Assembly: GCA_004352715.1 (NCBI GenBank)
Contig: SCFE01000098.1
Span: 1,567,473 to 1,631,472 of the forward strand
Direction of reading: 5' to 3'
DNA from: Hofstenia miamia
Lineage: Eukaryota; Xenacoelomorpha; Acoela
Length of the DNA stretch: 64,000 nucleotides
A program made the translations under genes and the position numbers. The notes under the pieces were generated by a model. It ran no database searches. It saw only the letters and a list, made by a program, of their open reading frames with translations, and was not told the origin of the DNA. Position 1 is the first letter of the stretch; each line of letters starts with the position of its first letter. Of the stretch, positions 62,608 through 64,000 are shown piece by piece.

Positions 62608-63131
62608 AGCCACAGTTAGACTAGTGATTGGTTGAGAAAGATGATCTATCACATTTGAAAGAATTCCACGTCTAACCACACGAGATAATTAGCGATGTGA
62701 TGACACGGCCGTGGCTAGGGGAGGGCCGGGGGCCATGGCCCTCCCTGTTGAGTCACTGGGCCCCCCTTCCTCTTGGCATCCTTGATGCCAATCTCCATAG
62801 TATTAATTCTAATATTCTGTAACTCAGTTAGAGTGAATATATTTTAGTTGAAATATATAAAATACTAATGCTATTCTATTTAAAAATTCAATGAAAAAGT
62901 GTTAAACTATTTCATACGAGTAAAACTATGATTAATTTATTGAAATTTACGGGCCATGGCCCCCCTAATTTTCAAATGCAAGCCACGGGCCTGTGTGATG
63001 ATCACAAAAAAATCGAACCCGCACGATTTCTTTGTTATCGTCACATCGCTAATTATCTCGGGTGGTTAGACGTGCGATTCAATCAAAATGTGATAGATAA
63101 CTTTTAACCAATCGCTAGTCTAACCGTGGCC
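62608..63131. mobile_element. Foldback element with ~100 bp inverted arms, possible Harbinger-type MITE
   Basis: The left arm (62608-62703) and right arm (63002-63131) are inverted copies with moderate divergence; both contain GTTAGACTAG, CTATCACATTT and GAGATAATTAGCGATGTGA. TAA on each side (62605-62607, 63132-63134) fits a 3 bp TWA duplication, suggestive of PIF/Harbinger. The middle is occupied by a second, nested MITE. Confidence 0.72.
62704..62993. mobile_element. hAT-like MITE nested in the foldback element
   Basis: The 290 bp insert is flanked by an exact 8 bp direct repeat, tgtgatga (62696-62703 and 62994-63001). It has short terminal repeats, CACGGCCGTGGC against CAGGCCCGTGGC. An 8 bp duplication and a CA(G) start are typical of hAT elements. 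Inner GGCCATGGCC motifs lie near both ends. No coding capacity. Confidence 0.82.
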
Positions 63132-63179
63132 TAATGCCTAGTGTATTGGTGGTCAAATAAAAATAAAAGTTTTGGACTT

Positions 63180-63422
63180 TTAAGGCATATGAATTATAAA
63201 CTAGGGCTTGATCTACTAAAATATAATAGCAATGTAGCAATTATTGGAGAAGCTTACTTAAAGCCTATGTTAGGATTGCTGGATATAATACATATTGAAG
63301 GGTTTGTGAAGTATGCACTTGTACAGATATTGGATACAAAAACAGTCATAGAAGTTGAGGTCTTTGTATTTGTTCAAAAGAAGAAATTTCTGCTACTATT
63401 TTTGAAAAGCCAACGGAGATAA
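63180..63422 (+). pseudogene. Possible LINE endonuclease N-terminal relic
   Basis: The frame reads LDLLKYNSNVAIIGEAYLKP then DIIHIEGF, resembling the start of a LINE EEP domain (pattern DV..I.ETWL....I.I.GY). The match is short, so the call is tentative. Confidence 0.4.
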
Positions 63423-64000
63423 AAACGTTATATATCAAAATCAAACAGAATGTTTTCTAAAGTCAGTACTCATTGCTCTAGTCTACTGTCTCTTTCTCCA
63501 ATATATTAATTAGTTATAACCTCAATAAGGTAGATTTTAGTGTCATATTTGGCCAGTTAAATATGGATGTATTTGTGAGTCTCTTCAACATAGGACATTC
63601 AAAAATTTGCTCACATTGAGTTTCAAATCGGATCATGACAAGCCGATTAATTTAGATCATAAAGAAAACACTTTCCCAAAAACATAAAATATAAGGAAAT
63701 GGTTGGTAGATTTCGATTGGTCATTTGTGTTAATCACAGATACTTCTTGCTAATGCTATATTTTCTCATGAGGTTATTATCAAAAGATCCTTACTATGTG
63801 ACACCTCTGATCAAAATGTTGCTGCTAACATGAAGTCTGGACAAACTCATTGCAGATTTAAAGAAGTTTCACATTTCTTTAGTCATTTACTTAGAATGTC
63901 GGCGCAGAAGGCATAAGGACTGCACAACCTGCTATTGCTATAAAAATACGCCTTGCAGTGTTGTTATAAAATTGCGAAATTTGCTCTGTATATGCATACA

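Overview
This is a window of AT-rich eukaryotic, almost certainly metazoan, nuclear DNA. Coding exons are short and separated by kilobase-scale introns with GT/AG borders. The intervening sequence is dominated by transposable elements: CR1-like LINEs, Penelope-like elements, a Maverick/Polinton-type DNA polymerase, mariner, piggyBac, hAT-like and other MITEs. I could not fix the phylum. There are no bacterial operons, CRISPR arrays or recognisable tRNA/rRNA genes.

Host genes. Two conserved genes can be assembled exon by exon with matching splice phases. The first is YKT6, a prenylated R-SNARE, on the minus strand with exons at 36731-36597, 35006-34796 and 24649-24399. It encodes 198 residues but ends without a CAAX box. 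The second is a CEP20/FOPNL (FOR20) LisH-type centrosomal protein on the plus strand, with exons at about 44589, 45674-45874, 46283-46367 and 48806-49043. A lysine- and glutamine-rich coiled-coil gene I do not recognise lies on the minus strand at 61513-57736, and a further orphan exon sits at 52307-52039. The last two exons of an unidentified acidic protein are at 3047-2667 (minus), and a possible single exon is near 38150-38275 (minus).

Layout. 0-4 kb: diverged tandem repeats and the acidic-protein exons. 4.0-10.4 kb: a CR1-like LINE (minus) with ORF1, endonuclease and RT, next to a second LINE fragment. 10.4-14.6 kb: noncoding sequence with three minisatellite patches. 14.7-19.5 kb: a decayed Maverick-type polymerase B (minus) split by a ~2.1 kb insertion. 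19.45-22.95 kb: LINE fragment, a 1000-N gap, and a nearly intact Penelope-like element. 24.4-36.7 kb: YKT6, whose 10.1 kb second intron holds a dead mariner, an intact piggyBac with perfect termini and a decayed second piggyBac. 39.0-41.7 kb: LINE relics. 42.2-42.8 kb: a TTAA-flanked MITE. 44.6-49.0 kb: CEP20. 50.6-52.0 kb: MITE and LINE relic. 54.9-57.6 kb: a Penelope-like element present as two near-identical copies. 57.7-61.5 kb: the coiled-coil gene. 62.6-63.1 kb: a hAT-like MITE nested in a longer inverted-repeat element.

Several single 'n' characters sit exactly at the joints of near-identical direct repeats (5583, 40051/40269, 56496). These duplications are probably assembly artefacts. 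I saw no clear evidence for a new multi-gene system. The most unusual points are the YKT6 without a CAAX motif and the apparently intact piggyBac inside its intron.
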